A DNA stretch of 36,199 nt from Paracoccaceae bacterium (GCA_007121115.1 SKMI01000240.1:1-36199), one strand, 5' to 3'. Positions 17,656 through 26,438 are shown, counted from the stretch's first letter. Made by a program: numbers and translations. The notes: generated from the letters alone by a model not told the origin.

Positions 17656-19116
17656 ATGACCGCATTCGACGACCTGATGGCCCACGCCCGCGAAACGGCG
17701 GCGCTGGACAATGTGATGACGCGGCTGGGCTGGGACCAGCGCACGATGATGCCCCACGGCGCGGCGCACCTGCGGTCCGAGGAACTGGCCGCCCTGGAAA
17801 CCGTCCTGCACGACCGCCGCACCGACCCGCGCATCGGCGACTGGCTGGAAGCGGCCGAGGCGCCGGACGCGGCCGGACAAGCCGCCCTGCGCGAACTCCG
17901 TCGCAGCTATGCCCGCAACACCCGCGTGCCCGCGCGGCTGGCGGCGGAACTCGCCCGCGTCACCGCCATGGGGCAGGAAATCTGGTCCCAGGCGCGGCGC
18001 GATGACGATGTGGCGGCCTTTCTGCCGGTGCTGCGCCAGGTGGTGGCGCTGCGGCGCGAGGAAGCGGCGGCGCTCGCGAACGGGGGCGACCTTTATGACG
18101 CGCTGATGCAGGACTACGAACCCGGCGCCTCGGGTGCGGAAACGGCCGCCATGTTCGACCGGATGCGCCCGCGGCTGGTGGCGCTGCGCGAGGCGACCCT
18201 CGCCCGCCCGGCGCCGGAACCCCTGCGCGGCACTTTCCCTCAGGACGCGCAGTTGCGCATCGCCCGCAAGCTGGCCGAGACCTTTGGCTATGACTTCGCC
18301 CACGGGCGGCTGGACCTGACTGTTCACCCGTTCTGCGCCGGCCACGGCGAGGATGTGCGCATCACCACCCGCGTGGTCGAGACAGAGCCCTTCAACTGCT
18401 TCTACTCCACCGTGCACGAGGTCGGCCACGCCGCCTATGAGCAAGGGGTGGATGCCGCGCACGCGCTCTCGCCGCTGGGGCGCGGGGTGTCCATGGGGGT
18501 GCATGAAAGCCAGAGCCGGATCTATGAAAACCAGCTCGGCCGCTCGCGCGCCTTCACCGGCTGGCTGTTCGATCAGATGCACGCCGAGTTCGGGCCGCTG
18601 AACCTGCATGACGCGGACGCCTTTTACCGCGCGGTGAACCGGGTGCATGCGGGCTACATCCGGACCGAGGCCGACGAGATACACTACAACCTGCACATCA
18701 TGTTGCGCTTCGATCTGGAACGCGACCTGCTGCGCGGGGAGTTGGAGGCCGACGATCTGGAGGACGCCTGGAACACCCGGTTCGAGGCGGATTTCGGCAC
18801 CCCCGTGGACCGGCCCGCCAACGGCATCCTGCAGGACGTGCACTGGTCGGCAGGGCTTTTCGGGTACTTCCCGACCTACACGCTGGGCAATGTCTACGCC
18901 GGTTGTCTGTTCAAGGCGATGCAGGCCGATCTGCCGGAGCTGGACGCGGACCTCGCGCGCGGCGATCTGAGCGCGCCCACCGGCTGGCTGCGCGAACGCC
19001 TGCAGCGCTTCGGCGCCCTGCGCGAGCCGCGTGCCACAATCGAAGCTGCTTGCGGCTTCACCCCGGACGAAGGGCCGCTGCTGGACTATCTGGAGGCGAA
19101 ATTCGGGGCGCTCTGA
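17656..19116 (+). CDS. Carboxypeptidase M32 (thermostable carboxypeptidase 1 family)
   Basis: Zinc-dependent carboxypeptidase removing C-terminal residues from peptides, probably cytoplasmic, since no signal peptide is seen. The protein has 486 residues, the usual length. Zinc motif HEVGH is at 254-258, preceded by the M32 hallmark HPFCAGHGEDVRITTR and followed by MGVHESQSRIYENQLGRS, which supplies the downstream Glu ligand. The ATG has AAAGG 8 bases upstream. It is a single-gene unit facing the minus-strand reductase gene. Confidence 0.93.
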   Translation: MTAFDDLMAHARETAALDNVMTRLGWDQRTMMPHGAAHLRSEELAALETVLHDRRTDPRIGDWLEAAEAPDAAGQAALRELRRSYARNTRVPARLAAELARVTAMGQEIWSQARRDDDVAAFLPVLRQVVALRREEAAALANGGDLYDALMQDYEPGASGAETAAMFDRMRPRLVALREATLARPAPEPLRGTFPQDAQLRIARKLAETFGYDFAHGRLDLTVHPFCAGHGEDVRITTRVVETEPFNCFYSTVHEVGHAAYEQGVDAAHALSPLGRGVSMGVHESQSRIYENQLGRSRAFTGWLFDQMHAEFGPLNLHDADAFYRAVNRVHAGYIRTEADEIHYNLHIMLRFDLERDLLRGELEADDLEDAWNTRFEADFGTPVDRPANGILQDVHWSAGLFGYFPTYTLGNVYAGCLFKAMQADLPELDADLARGDLSAPTGWLRERLQRFGALREPRATIEAACGFTPDEGPLLDYLEAKFGAL

Positions 19117-19177
19117 GCGCGCGGCGGGGGCCGAACGCCGTCAGGCTGCGCCCCGCATGGCAGGGCGCCACAGGAAA

Positions 19178-19204
19178 CCCCCGCGCCGAGGGGCAGCGCG
19201 GGGG
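19178..19204 (-). terminator. Terminator between convergent genes
   Basis: Perfect 9-bp GC stem CCCCCGCGC/GCGCGGGGG with a 9-base loop. On the minus strand it is followed by TTTCC, so it best serves the reductase-like gene, whose stop is at 19233. It may also stop readthrough from the carboxypeptidase gene. Confidence 0.55.
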
Positions 19205-19232
19205 TCCATGGTCGAACGGGTGGAATGCCGGG

Positions 19233-20285
19233 TCAGGCGGCCTCGCGCTGGTTTTCGGCAAGGCGCGCGTTGACGCGCGCCACGGTCTCGTCCAGCAGCG
19301 GCGAACCCATGCCGATCTGGTCGGCGATCAGCTTCACCAGCAGGTCCACACGTTCGATCTGCGCCGAACCGGCGTCGATGGCGCGCGCCGCCGACGACGG
19401 CTTCAGCAGCCCTTCGGCGGCCTTGGCGTATTTCTCGAACGGCACCAGATCGCTCTCGGCCGCGCCCAGTTTCACCACGATCTGGTTGACCAGTTCATAG
19501 ATCCTGCGCGACAGGTCCAGATCGCCGTGCACGGCCTCGCGGATCGGCTGCGAGCCAACGGGCAGCACCGCGCGGTAGTTCCCGGTCAGCAGCATCGCCC
19601 ATTTGGCGAAGGGCACGAAGAGCGAATCGTGCACGCGCAGCTTTACCGGCACGTCCTGGCCATCCACGCGCAGCGCCTCGATCCCCTCGGCCATTTCGCG
19701 CAGCATGGCGTTATGCGCGTCATCGGCAAAGGGCGCGGCCTTGAAGTTCGTGGGCAGGCCCACGTGCAGAACATTGTTCTTCTCCTCCGGCGGGCGGAAG
19801 GCCTGCGGGTCCGGGCTGCACAGCGACACCAGCCCCGGCTTGAACTGCGCCCAGATCTCGGGCGCGGCGAAGCAGGGCTCCAGAAGCTTGGCGTCCAGCC
19901 CCTCGATCCGCGCCAGGAAGGGCAGCGGCGGCATGTTCATGATCGACAGGCAGGGCAGTTCGGCGGCCGCGACCCGACGCAGGAGCGCACGAATATCCTC
20001 GGACCCATACTGCGGCTCGGACATGGCCAGCGCGACCATGTCGTAGTCGTCGACCTTCACCGAACCGGGGGCGGCGGCATCCAGACGACCCGGCAGGTCA
20101 CCCGACCGGAACGCGCGATGCTCCGCCTCGCCGCGCAGCTTGATGCGGACCTCGGTCCCGTCGGCATTGATCACATCGGCGGTGGATTGGCGACACACAA
20201 GCGTCACGTCATGACCGGCCATCAGCAGCTTTGTGCCCAGCAGCGATCCGTAAGACGCGCCCAAAATCAAAACGTTGTATGCCAT
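19233..20285 (-). CDS. Ketopantoate reductase-like NAD(P)-binding protein
   Basis: Protein of 350 residues with an N-terminal Rossmann fold (VLILGASYGSLLGTKLL, 5-21, a loosened GxGxxG) and GHDVTLVCRQ after it. A segment around FVPFAKWAMLLTGNYRAV resembles the Lys/Asn active-site helix of 2-dehydropantoate 2-reductases. The C-terminal half diverges from PanE, and the protein is longer than typical PanE (about 300), so the substrate is unknown; an opine-dehydrogenase-like role is an alternative. AAGGAGG lies 6 bases before the ATG. It is monocistronic with an operator-like upstream region. Confidence 0.7.
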   Translation of the reverse strand: MAYNVLILGASYGSLLGTKLLMAGHDVTLVCRQSTADVINADGTEVRIKLRGEAEHRAFRSGDLPGRLDAAAPGSVKVDDYDMVALAMSEPQYGSEDIRALLRRVAAAELPCLSIMNMPPLPFLARIEGLDAKLLEPCFAAPEIWAQFKPGLVSLCSPDPQAFRPPEEKNNVLHVGLPTNFKAAPFADDAHNAMLREMAEGIEALRVDGQDVPVKLRVHDSLFVPFAKWAMLLTGNYRAVLPVGSQPIREAVHGDLDLSRRIYELVNQIVVKLGAAESDLVPFEKYAKAAEGLLKPSSAARAIDAGSAQIERVDLLVKLIADQIGMGSPLLDETVARVNARLAENQREAA

Positions 20286-20371
20286 TGTTCACCCTCCTTG
20301 CATAACGCGACATGCGTTGCTGAGGACAGACGTAGGCGTCATCGCGCGCGAATGCACGGAAATTCAGGTCA

Positions 20372-20420
20372 CGGCGTAAAGCGCCGGATTTACACCTGCC
20401 AGGACTGTAAATTTGTAAAC
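20372..20420. promoter_or_regulatory. Operator-like cluster of GTAAA/TTTAC half-sites
   Basis: The intergenic stretch 20286-20526 is AT-richer than its surroundings. It holds the inverted repeat ATTTACA-N11-TGTAAAT (20388-20394 with 20406-20412), another TTTGTAAAC at 20412-20420, and a hairpin CGGCG-TAAAG-CGCCG (20372-20386) that also contains GTAAA. This suggests a DNA-binding regulator site upstream of the reductase-like gene. The cognate regulator is unknown. Confidence 0.45.
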
Positions 20421-20526
20421 GCTTCGCCTTGTGTGGCAATCTTGTTGCGTACAGTGGCATACGGGCGACATATCCAAACGCCCGCCGACCGCCCGCACCG
20501 ATGCATCAACCCGCTGCGCGCAAGGC

Positions 20527-21048
20527 TCAGCGCGCCCCATCCCCGCGCAGGGCGCGGGCCATATGGTCCAGAACCGCGTTCACGAATGACGTCTCGCGCC
20601 CCTCGGGGAAGAACGCCGCCGCGATATCCACGTATTCGGTGATCACCACGCGCGCGGGCGTGCTGGCGTTCAGCATCTCGGCCCCCGCGGCCCGGAACAG
20701 CGCCCGCAACGTGGGGTCGATCCGGGCAATGGGCCACTTCGCCACCAGCGCGCGGTCGGTCAACTGGTCGATCTGGGCCTGTCGATCCACGGCCGTGTCC
20801 ACCAGCTTGCGGAACAGGGTGCGGTTGGCCTCGACCCAGTTTTCCTCGGGCGTCTCGGCGCCGATCCGGTGCGCCTCGAACTCGGCGGTGACGGCGTCGA
20901 TGGTCTGGCCCGAGGTCTCCATCTGAAAGAGCGCCTGCACGGCGTAGAACCGCGCGGCCCCGTTGAGCGAGCGGCGCGCCGCGGCATCCGGGCGCGGCTT
21001 GCCCCCGCGCGAATTACCCCCTGAAGCCTTGCCTTCTGGCGCGCTCAT
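20527..21048 (-). CDS. nusB: Transcription antitermination protein NusB
   Basis: RNA-binding partner of NusE (S10) in rRNA antitermination; 173 residues. The N-terminus has a basic Ser/Gly/Lys-rich extension, then ARFYAVQALFQMETSG, typical of NusB. The C-terminal ARVVITEYVDIAAAFF followed by SFVNAVLDHMAR is the family hallmark. The start overlaps the ribH stop by four bases (ATGA). Confidence 0.95.
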   Translation of the reverse strand: MSAPEGKASGGNSRGGKPRPDAAARRSLNGAARFYAVQALFQMETSGQTIDAVTAEFEAHRIGAETPEENWVEANRTLFRKLVDTAVDRQAQIDQLTDRALVAKWPIARIDPTLRALFRAAGAEMLNASTPARVVITEYVDIAAAFFPEGRETSFVNAVLDHMARALRGDGAR

Positions 21049-21602
21049 GCCGTGCCCCCGCTGCCATCACCCTTGCCATCCCCGGCAAGCTGGATGTTCT
21101 CGGATGCCGGGCGAAAGCCCACGCTCCCCTTCGGCCGCCCCCAGCGGCGGTCCAGCGCCACCAGATGCAGCGCCGCCGCCGCTGCGCCGCCGCCCTTGTC
21201 CTGATGGTCCGGGTCTGCACGCACCAGCGCCTGCGTGTGGTTTTCCACCGTCAGGATACCATTACCCACGCAGGCGCCCTGCAGACCCAGCAGCATCAGC
21301 CCGCGCGAACTATCGTTGCACACGGTTTCGTAATGCGTGGTCTCGCCCCGGATCACGCAGCCCAACGCCACAAACCCGTCGAAGTTCGAACGCCGGTAGG
21401 CCTGCGCGATGGCGACGGGCAGCTCCAGCGCGCCCGGCACCTCGATCAGGTCGTGCGTGGCCCCGGCCCGCTCCAGTGTCGCGCGTGCCCCGGCGATCAG
21501 GTGGTCGGCAATGTCGCGGTAGAACGGCGCCACGGCGATCAGCACCTTCACCGGCGCGTCGAACTCCGGCAGCGGCAGGGAATAGTGACTGGGTCCGGCC
21601 AT
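21045..21602 (-). CDS. ribH: 6,7-dimethyl-8-ribityllumazine synthase
   Basis: Condenses 3,4-dihydroxybutanone phosphate with the ribitylamino-uracil in riboflavin synthesis; forms large oligomers in the cytoplasm. The protein has 185 residues. Visible are VPGALELPVAIA, GCVIRGETTHYETV and GILTVENHTQAL, the substrate- and phosphate-binding segments. The C-terminus carries an extra Gly/Asp-rich tail (AGDGKGDGSGGTA). It starts 2 bases after the ribB stop and overlaps nusB. Confidence 0.95.
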   Translation of the reverse strand: MAGPSHYSLPLPEFDAPVKVLIAVAPFYRDIADHLIAGARATLERAGATHDLIEVPGALELPVAIAQAYRRSNFDGFVALGCVIRGETTHYETVCNDSSRGLMLLGLQGACVGNGILTVENHTQALVRADPDHQDKGGGAAAAALHLVALDRRWGRPKGSVGFRPASENIQLAGDGKGDGSGGTA

Positions 21603-21604
21603 GT

Positions 21605-22732
21605 TCAGGCCCTCCGTGAGGGGATCTTGCGGGTGCCGACGATGGACAGGCCATAGCCGTCCAGCCCCACCACCTTCGGTGTGGCCGAGTTGGTCAGCAG
21701 GATCAACTCCTGCAGCCCCAGCGACGACAGGATCTGCGCGCCCAGCCCGTATTGCCGCAGGGTCTGGGGCGAGGCGCTCTCGCCGCTCGTCATCTTCATC
21801 GCCGTATCGCGCAGGAGCACCAGCACGCCGCGCCCTTCCTCGGCGATCAGCTCCATGGCGTCGGTGAATTCATTTGCACGCCCCGGCCCGCCGATCCCCA
21901 CCATGTCCAGCAGCGGATCGAAGGCGTGCATCCGGACCGGCACCGGCGCCTCGCCCGCCACATCGCCCTTGATCAGCACAACATGCTCGGCGCCATGGGT
22001 GGTGTCGGCATAGATGCGCAGGGTCCAGTCGCCGCCGAATTCGGACGTGATCTGCCGCTCCTCGATCACCCGGACAAGGTTGTCATGGCGGCGGCGATAG
22101 GCGATGAGGTCGCTGATGGTGCCGATCTTCAGCCCGTGTTTCTGGGCAAAGGCCACCAGATCCGGCAGCCGCGCCATGGAGCCGTCCTCGTTCATGATCT
22201 CGCAGATCACGCCGGATGCGTTCAGCCCCGCCAGCCGGGCAACGTCCACCGCCGCCTCGGTATGGCCCGCGCGGACCAGCACGCCGCCCTCGCGCGCGCG
22301 CAGGGGAAAGACATGGCCCGGCGTGGCGATATCCTCGGCCCCCTTGCCCGGGTCGATGGCCACGGCCACCGTGCGCGCCCGGTCATGGGCGGAAATGCCG
22401 GTGGAGACACCTTCGCGCGCCTCGATTGACACCGTGAAGGCGGTTTCATGGCGCGAAGAGTTGCTGGACGCCATCAGCGGCAGGCCCAGCGCATCGATCC
22501 GCTCGCCGGGGAGTGCCAGACAGATCAACCCACGCCCATGAGCGGCCATGAAGTTGATCGCCTCGGGCGTGGCCATCTGCGCGGGGATGACCAGATCGCC
22601 CTCGTTCTCGCGGTCCTCGTGATCGACAAGGATGAACATCCGCCCGTTGCGGGCATCCTCGATGATCTCCTCCAGCGGCGAGATGGCATCGCGCCAATCA
22701 TCCTCGACCGGGCCGGGTGTTTCGAAACGCAT
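21605..22732 (-). CDS. ribB: 3,4-dihydroxy-2-butanone-4-phosphate synthase with degenerate GTP cyclohydrolase II domain
   Basis: The N-terminal domain (about 15-215) makes the four-carbon riboflavin precursor from ribulose 5-phosphate. It has DHEDRENEGDLVIPAQ (38-52), STGISAHDRART and RAGHTEAAVDVARLAGL. Residues 225-375 align with GTP cyclohydrolase II (GDWTLRIYADTTHGAEH, GRGVLVLLRD). However, the zinc cysteines are absent (the region reads RMHAFDPLLDMVG), and the RQEGRG-type segment has become RDTAMKM. This half is therefore likely inactive as a cyclohydrolase. The ATG at 22730-22732 has GGAGG 6 bases upstream; a longer frame is unsupported. Confidence 0.93.
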   Translation of the reverse strand: MRFETPGPVEDDWRDAISPLEEIIEDARNGRMFILVDHEDRENEGDLVIPAQMATPEAINFMAAHGRGLICLALPGERIDALGLPLMASSNSSRHETAFTVSIEAREGVSTGISAHDRARTVAVAIDPGKGAEDIATPGHVFPLRAREGGVLVRAGHTEAAVDVARLAGLNASGVICEIMNEDGSMARLPDLVAFAQKHGLKIGTISDLIAYRRRHDNLVRVIEERQITSEFGGDWTLRIYADTTHGAEHVVLIKGDVAGEAPVPVRMHAFDPLLDMVGIGGPGRANEFTDAMELIAEEGRGVLVLLRDTAMKMTSGESASPQTLRQYGLGAQILSSLGLQELILLTNSATPKVVGLDGYGLSIVGTRKIPSRRA

Positions 22733-22836
22733 GGCGCACCTCCGGGGCTTCGCGTGCCAGATAGACCATCGCGCGGGCGGGGGAAAGGGTGCGGACGCGC
22801 CGCACAGACCCTGTGCGCGCAGCCCGGGGTCGCGCC

Positions 22837-23613
22837 TCAGCGCCCCTCGAATTCCGCCGGGCGCTTTTCCAGAAACGCCATCACGCCTTCGCGAAAATCG
22901 CGCGACCGACCGCAATCGCCCTGCGCCTCGGCCTCGCGGGCAAGCTGGCCGTCCAGATCGCTGGACATGGAGGCCCGCAGAAGCTTGCGGACACGGCCAT
23001 AGGCCACGGTCGGCCCCTCGGCCAGCGTGCGTGCCCGCGCGCGCCAGACCGCGTCGAATGCGTCGTCGGCCACCGCCTCCCAGATCATGCCCCAGTCAGC
23101 GGCGCGGCGCGCCTCGATCCGCTCGGCGAACAGCATGGCCCCCATGGCGCGGGCAAACCCCACCTGCCGGGGCAGCCAGTAGGTGCCACCCGCATCGGGG
23201 ACCAGCCCGATCCGGCTGAAGGCCTGCACGAAGGCCGCGCTCTCGGCGGCGATCACCACATCCGCCGCCAGCGCCAGATTCGCCCCCGCCCCGGCGGCCG
23301 CACCGTTGACCGCGGCCAGCACCGGCGCCGGGCAGTCCCAGATCGCGCGCAATAGCGGCTCGTATTCCTCGCGCAGGACACGCTCCAGATCGAGGTCGGT
23401 CACATCCGCCTCCTGGCCCAGATCCTGCCCCGAACAGAACGCCCGCCCCGCCCCGGTCAGCACCACACAGCGCGCCCGCGCGCCCTCTTCGCGCAGTGCG
23501 GCGCGCAACTCGGCCCGCATCTGCGCGTCAAGCGCATTCATCACCTCGGGGCGGTGCAGCGTGATCACCACCACGTCGCCGTCCCAGTCGACCCGCAGGG
23601 TCACATACTCCAT
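22837..23613 (-). CDS. PaaG-like enoyl-CoA hydratase/isomerase
   Basis: Crotonase-fold protein of 258 residues acting on a CoA thioester. The oxyanion-hole segments CSGQDL (60-65) and VNGAAAGAGANLALAAD (102-118) are present. IGLVPDAGGTYWLPRQVG (135-152) is the PaaG-type signature, with Asp140 at the isomerase catalytic position. PaaG converts ring-epoxyphenylacetyl-CoA to the oxepin, but no other paa gene is nearby, so the physiological substrate is open. The ATG at 23611-23613 was chosen by alignment; an in-frame ATG further upstream exists and the ribosome site is weak. Confidence 0.82.
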   Translation of the reverse strand: MEYVTLRVDWDGDVVVITLHRPEVMNALDAQMRAELRAALREEGARARCVVLTGAGRAFCSGQDLGQEADVTDLDLERVLREEYEPLLRAIWDCPAPVLAAVNGAAAGAGANLALAADVVIAAESAAFVQAFSRIGLVPDAGGTYWLPRQVGFARAMGAMLFAERIEARRAADWGMIWEAVADDAFDAVWRARARTLAEGPTVAYGRVRKLLRASMSSDLDGQLAREAEAQGDCGRSRDFREGVMAFLEKRPAEFEGR

Positions 23614-23713
23614 GCCAACGCCCTTTCCCGCTGCCGCCTGCATCCGGCGACACCATAACCACGCCCAAGGCCGAGGCGAAAGCCGCACCCTGCGTCACAC
23701 CGTCCCCTGCCAT

Positions 23714-23785
23714 CATCATCTGTGCAAAAATATCCTCGGGGGGTGAATGGCCCGGAACGGGCCAGAGGGGGGCAGACAGCCCCCC
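23714..23785 (-). terminator. Composite terminator after ccmH
   Basis: Reading the minus strand from the ccmH stop: hairpin GGGGGG-N7-CCCCCC (23767-23785), hairpin GGCCCG-TTC-CGGGCC (23749-23763), then CCCCCCGAGGATATTTTT with a five-T run (complement of 23726-23730) and GCACAGATGATG. Two hairpins plus a T tract make termination likely. The last part recurs at 33368-33389. Confidence 0.55.
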
Positions 23786-23801
23786 TTACCCGGTCTCGGC
23801 T

Positions 23802-24284
23802 TCAGCCACGCTCCCGCAGGAGCGCGTCGAGCCGAGCGCGCTCTTCCTCGGACAGATCATCCGCGCCGATCTCGGGCGCGCCTTCACGGCGGCGCAGGTA
23901 GACACCGGCGGCAATCAGCGCCAGCATCAGCATGGCCGGCGCGCTGATCCACAGGATCAAGTTGGCGCCGTCAGTGGTGGGGCGCAGCAACACGAACTCG
24001 CCGTAGCGCTCGACCACGAAAGCCAGCACCTCCGCGTCGGTATCCCCTTCCTCGATCCGTTCGCGCACCAGCAGCCGCATGTCACGGGCCAGATCGGCGT
24101 TCGATTCGTCGATGCTCTCGTTGCGGCAGACCATGCAGCGCAGATCGGCCGACAGCGCCCGCGCCCGCGCTTCCAGCGCCGGGTCGTCCAGGATCTCGTC
24201 CGGCTGCGGCCCCGCCACCGCCGGAGCCCCGGTCAGTGCAAGCGCCAGCATCAGCGCCGCGCCCCATGCCCGCAGCCCGCTCAT
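23802..24284 (-). CDS. ccmH: Cytochrome c-type biogenesis protein CcmH (CycL)
   Basis: Periplasmic, membrane-anchored thiol protein that keeps apocytochrome c heme-binding cysteines reduced for ligation. The protein has 160 residues: signal peptide (about 1-24), redox motif LRCMVCRNESIDESNADLA with Cys50 and Cys53, then a membrane helix around 108-128 and a short acidic cytosolic tail. It lacks the TPR (CcmI-like) part of the long E. coli CcmH, as in many alphaproteobacteria. The start overlaps the ccmF stop (ATGA). Confidence 0.95.
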   Translation of the reverse strand: MSGLRAWGAALMLALALTGAPAVAGPQPDEILDDPALEARARALSADLRCMVCRNESIDESNADLARDMRLLVRERIEEGDTDAEVLAFVVERYGEFVLLRPTTDGANLILWISAPAMLMLALIAAGVYLRRREGAPEIGADDLSEEERARLDALLRERG

Positions 24285-26308
24285 TCCGCCGGCACCGTGT
24301 CACTGCGCGGCCTGTCACTGGGCGGCCTGTCACTGGGCGGGCCGTCACCGCGCCGTCCACCGCTCTTGGCCGCCCCCGCCGCCACACGGTAGCGCCGATC
24401 CGTCAGGCTCAGGAGCCCCCCCAGCGCCATCAGCGCGCAGCCGAACCACAACCAGTTGGCAAAGGGCTTCAAGTGCGTGCGGATCGCCCAGCCACCGCCG
24501 TCCTGCGGATCGCCCATGACGACATAAAGGTCATGCGTCAGCCCGTAGCGCAGCCCCACCTGCGTCGTCGGCATCCCGGCGGCGGGATAGATCCGCTTTT
24601 CGGGGCGCACCTGCCCGCTCACGCCATCGTCGCGCTCGAAATCTACGAGCGCCATGGTCGAGGTGAAATTCGGCCCCTGAACCTGCTGCACATCCGTAAG
24701 GGTCAGCTCATAGGCGCCCACACGCCAGGTCTCACCATCACGGACCACGCGGATATCCTCGGTTTCCCAGCCCATGAGGGCCGCCACCGCGAACACCGCG
24801 ACACCCAATCCGGAATGCGCCGTCGCCTTGCCCCAGTCGGCGCGCGGCAGCCGTCCCAGCCGCCGCAACCGCCCCGCAAAGGCGCCGCGCCCGGTGCGCG
24901 ACCACAGGTCCGCGCCCGCGCCCAGCACCACCCAGACCGCCAGCGCCACGCCCACGGGCACCAGCATCGACATGCCGGTCTGCAGGCTCCAGACCAGCGC
25001 ACCCATGGCGACCGAAAACACCGCCAGCCCGGCAAGCGGCCGCGCCGTGCGCGTCAGGTTGCCGCGCTTCCACGGCAGCATGGCGCCGATGGGAAGCACC
25101 ATCGCCAGCGCGACCATGAAGGGCGTGAAGGCCATGTTGAAGAACGGCGGGCCGACCGAGAGCACCCGGTCGAACAGCATCTCGGCGATGAGCGGCCACA
25201 TGGTGCCGACAAAGACCACGAAGGACGACACCGCCAGCAGCACGTTGTTGACCACCAGTGCCGATTCGCGGCTGACGGTGGAGAAGACGCCCTTCGCCTC
25301 CATCACGTTCGCCCGGGCGGCGAACAACGTCAGCGCGCCGCCCATGAACACGCCCAGGATCATCAGGATGAACACCCCGCGCTCCGGGTCCATGGCGAAC
25401 GCATGGACCGAGGTCAGCAGCCCCGAGCGCACGATGAACGTGCCGATGAGCGAGAACCCGAAGGCCAGGATCGCCAGCAGGATGGTCCAGCTTTTGAGCG
25501 CCTCGCGCTTTTCCACCACGATGGCTGAGTGCAGCAGCGCTGCGGCAAACAGCCATGGCATGAGCGAGGCGTTCTCCACCGGGTCCCAGAACCAGAAGCC
25601 CCCCCAGCCGAGTTCATAATAAGCCCACCACGAGCCCAGCGCGATGCCGATGGTCAGGAACACCCAGGCCGCCAGCGTCCAGGGCCGCACCCAGCGGCCC
25701 CAGGCGGCATCCACCCGCCCCTCGATCAGCGCCGCCACGGCAAAGCTGAACGCCATGCTCAGACCCACATAGCCCAGATAGAGGAACGGCGGGTGGAGGG
25801 CCAATGCCGGGTCCTGCAACAACGGGTTCAGATCGCGCCCGTCAAACGGCGGAAAGGCCATCCGGTCGAACGGGTTCGAGGTGAAGATGGTAAAGGCCAT
25901 GAAGGCCGCGGTGATCGAGGATTGCACCGCCAGCACGCGGGCCTGCAACGTGGCCGGCAGATTCGACCCGAACCACGCCGCCGAGGCCCCGAACAGCGTC
26001 AGGATCAGGATCCACAGCAGCATGGACCCTTCGTGATTCCCCCACACACCCGAAATCTTGTAGATCAGCGGCTTCGCGGTGTGCGAATTCGCCACCACCA
26101 GTTGCACCGAAAAATCCGAGGTCACGAAGGCCCAGGTCAGCGCCAGGAAACTGATGGCGACCAGGAAAAACTGCGCCGAGGCCATGGGCCGCCCCACCGC
26201 CATCCAGTCCGACCAGCCCTTGTGAGCGCCCACCAGCGGCACCAGGGATTGCGCGAGCGCCACCGCGAAGGCGAGGATCAGCGCGAAATGTCCGATTTCC
26301 ACGATCAT
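24281..26308 (-). CDS. ccmF: Heme lyase subunit CcmF
   Basis: Multispanning inner-membrane protein that attaches heme to apocytochrome c with CcmH. The protein has 675 residues. The WWD domain is at about 227-250 (WAYYELGWGGFWFWDPVEN), with conserved His candidates at 92 (GNHEGSM) and 172 (LHPPFLYLGY). The hydrophilic C-terminus ends in Pro-Ser-Asp-Arg repeats encoded by a short tandem DNA repeat. CcmE, which usually precedes ccmF in related genomes, is not in the window. Confidence 0.96.
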   Translation of the reverse strand: MIVEIGHFALILAFAVALAQSLVPLVGAHKGWSDWMAVGRPMASAQFFLVAISFLALTWAFVTSDFSVQLVVANSHTAKPLIYKISGVWGNHEGSMLLWILILTLFGASAAWFGSNLPATLQARVLAVQSSITAAFMAFTIFTSNPFDRMAFPPFDGRDLNPLLQDPALALHPPFLYLGYVGLSMAFSFAVAALIEGRVDAAWGRWVRPWTLAAWVFLTIGIALGSWWAYYELGWGGFWFWDPVENASLMPWLFAAALLHSAIVVEKREALKSWTILLAILAFGFSLIGTFIVRSGLLTSVHAFAMDPERGVFILMILGVFMGGALTLFAARANVMEAKGVFSTVSRESALVVNNVLLAVSSFVVFVGTMWPLIAEMLFDRVLSVGPPFFNMAFTPFMVALAMVLPIGAMLPWKRGNLTRTARPLAGLAVFSVAMGALVWSLQTGMSMLVPVGVALAVWVVLGAGADLWSRTGRGAFAGRLRRLGRLPRADWGKATAHSGLGVAVFAVAALMGWETEDIRVVRDGETWRVGAYELTLTDVQQVQGPNFTSTMALVDFERDDGVSGQVRPEKRIYPAAGMPTTQVGLRYGLTHDLYVVMGDPQDGGGWAIRTHLKPFANWLWFGCALMALGGLLSLTDRRYRVAAGAAKSGGRRGDGPPSDRPPSDRPRSDTVPAE
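24301..24345. repeat. 15-bp tandem repeat in the ccmF 3' end
   Basis: Three copies of a 15-base unit (CACTGGGCGGCCTGT type) at 24301-24315, 24316-24330 and 24331-24345, with one or two differences among them and a partial copy after. They encode PSDRP-type repeats in the cytosolic or periplasmic tail of CcmF. Copy number probably varies between strains. Confidence 0.8.
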
Positions 26309-26438
26309 GGCGGAGTTATATGCCAGTTTCTCCCAGTGGCAAACTGCATCATGCGGTCGCAGTCACCGGCGGCGCTCACAGTTCGGTCAGCAGCAGGCCG
26401 CCGGGCGGATCAGCCCGTTCCGGCGCAATGCGCAGGAA

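Noticed and set aside
20388..20412. PpsR/CrtJ site
   Set aside because: The known pattern is TGT-N12-ACA; here the arms face the other way (ACA-N11-TGT).
22733..22836. Flavin (RFN) riboswitch ahead of ribB
   Set aside because: None of the conserved RFN segments is visible in the short leader.
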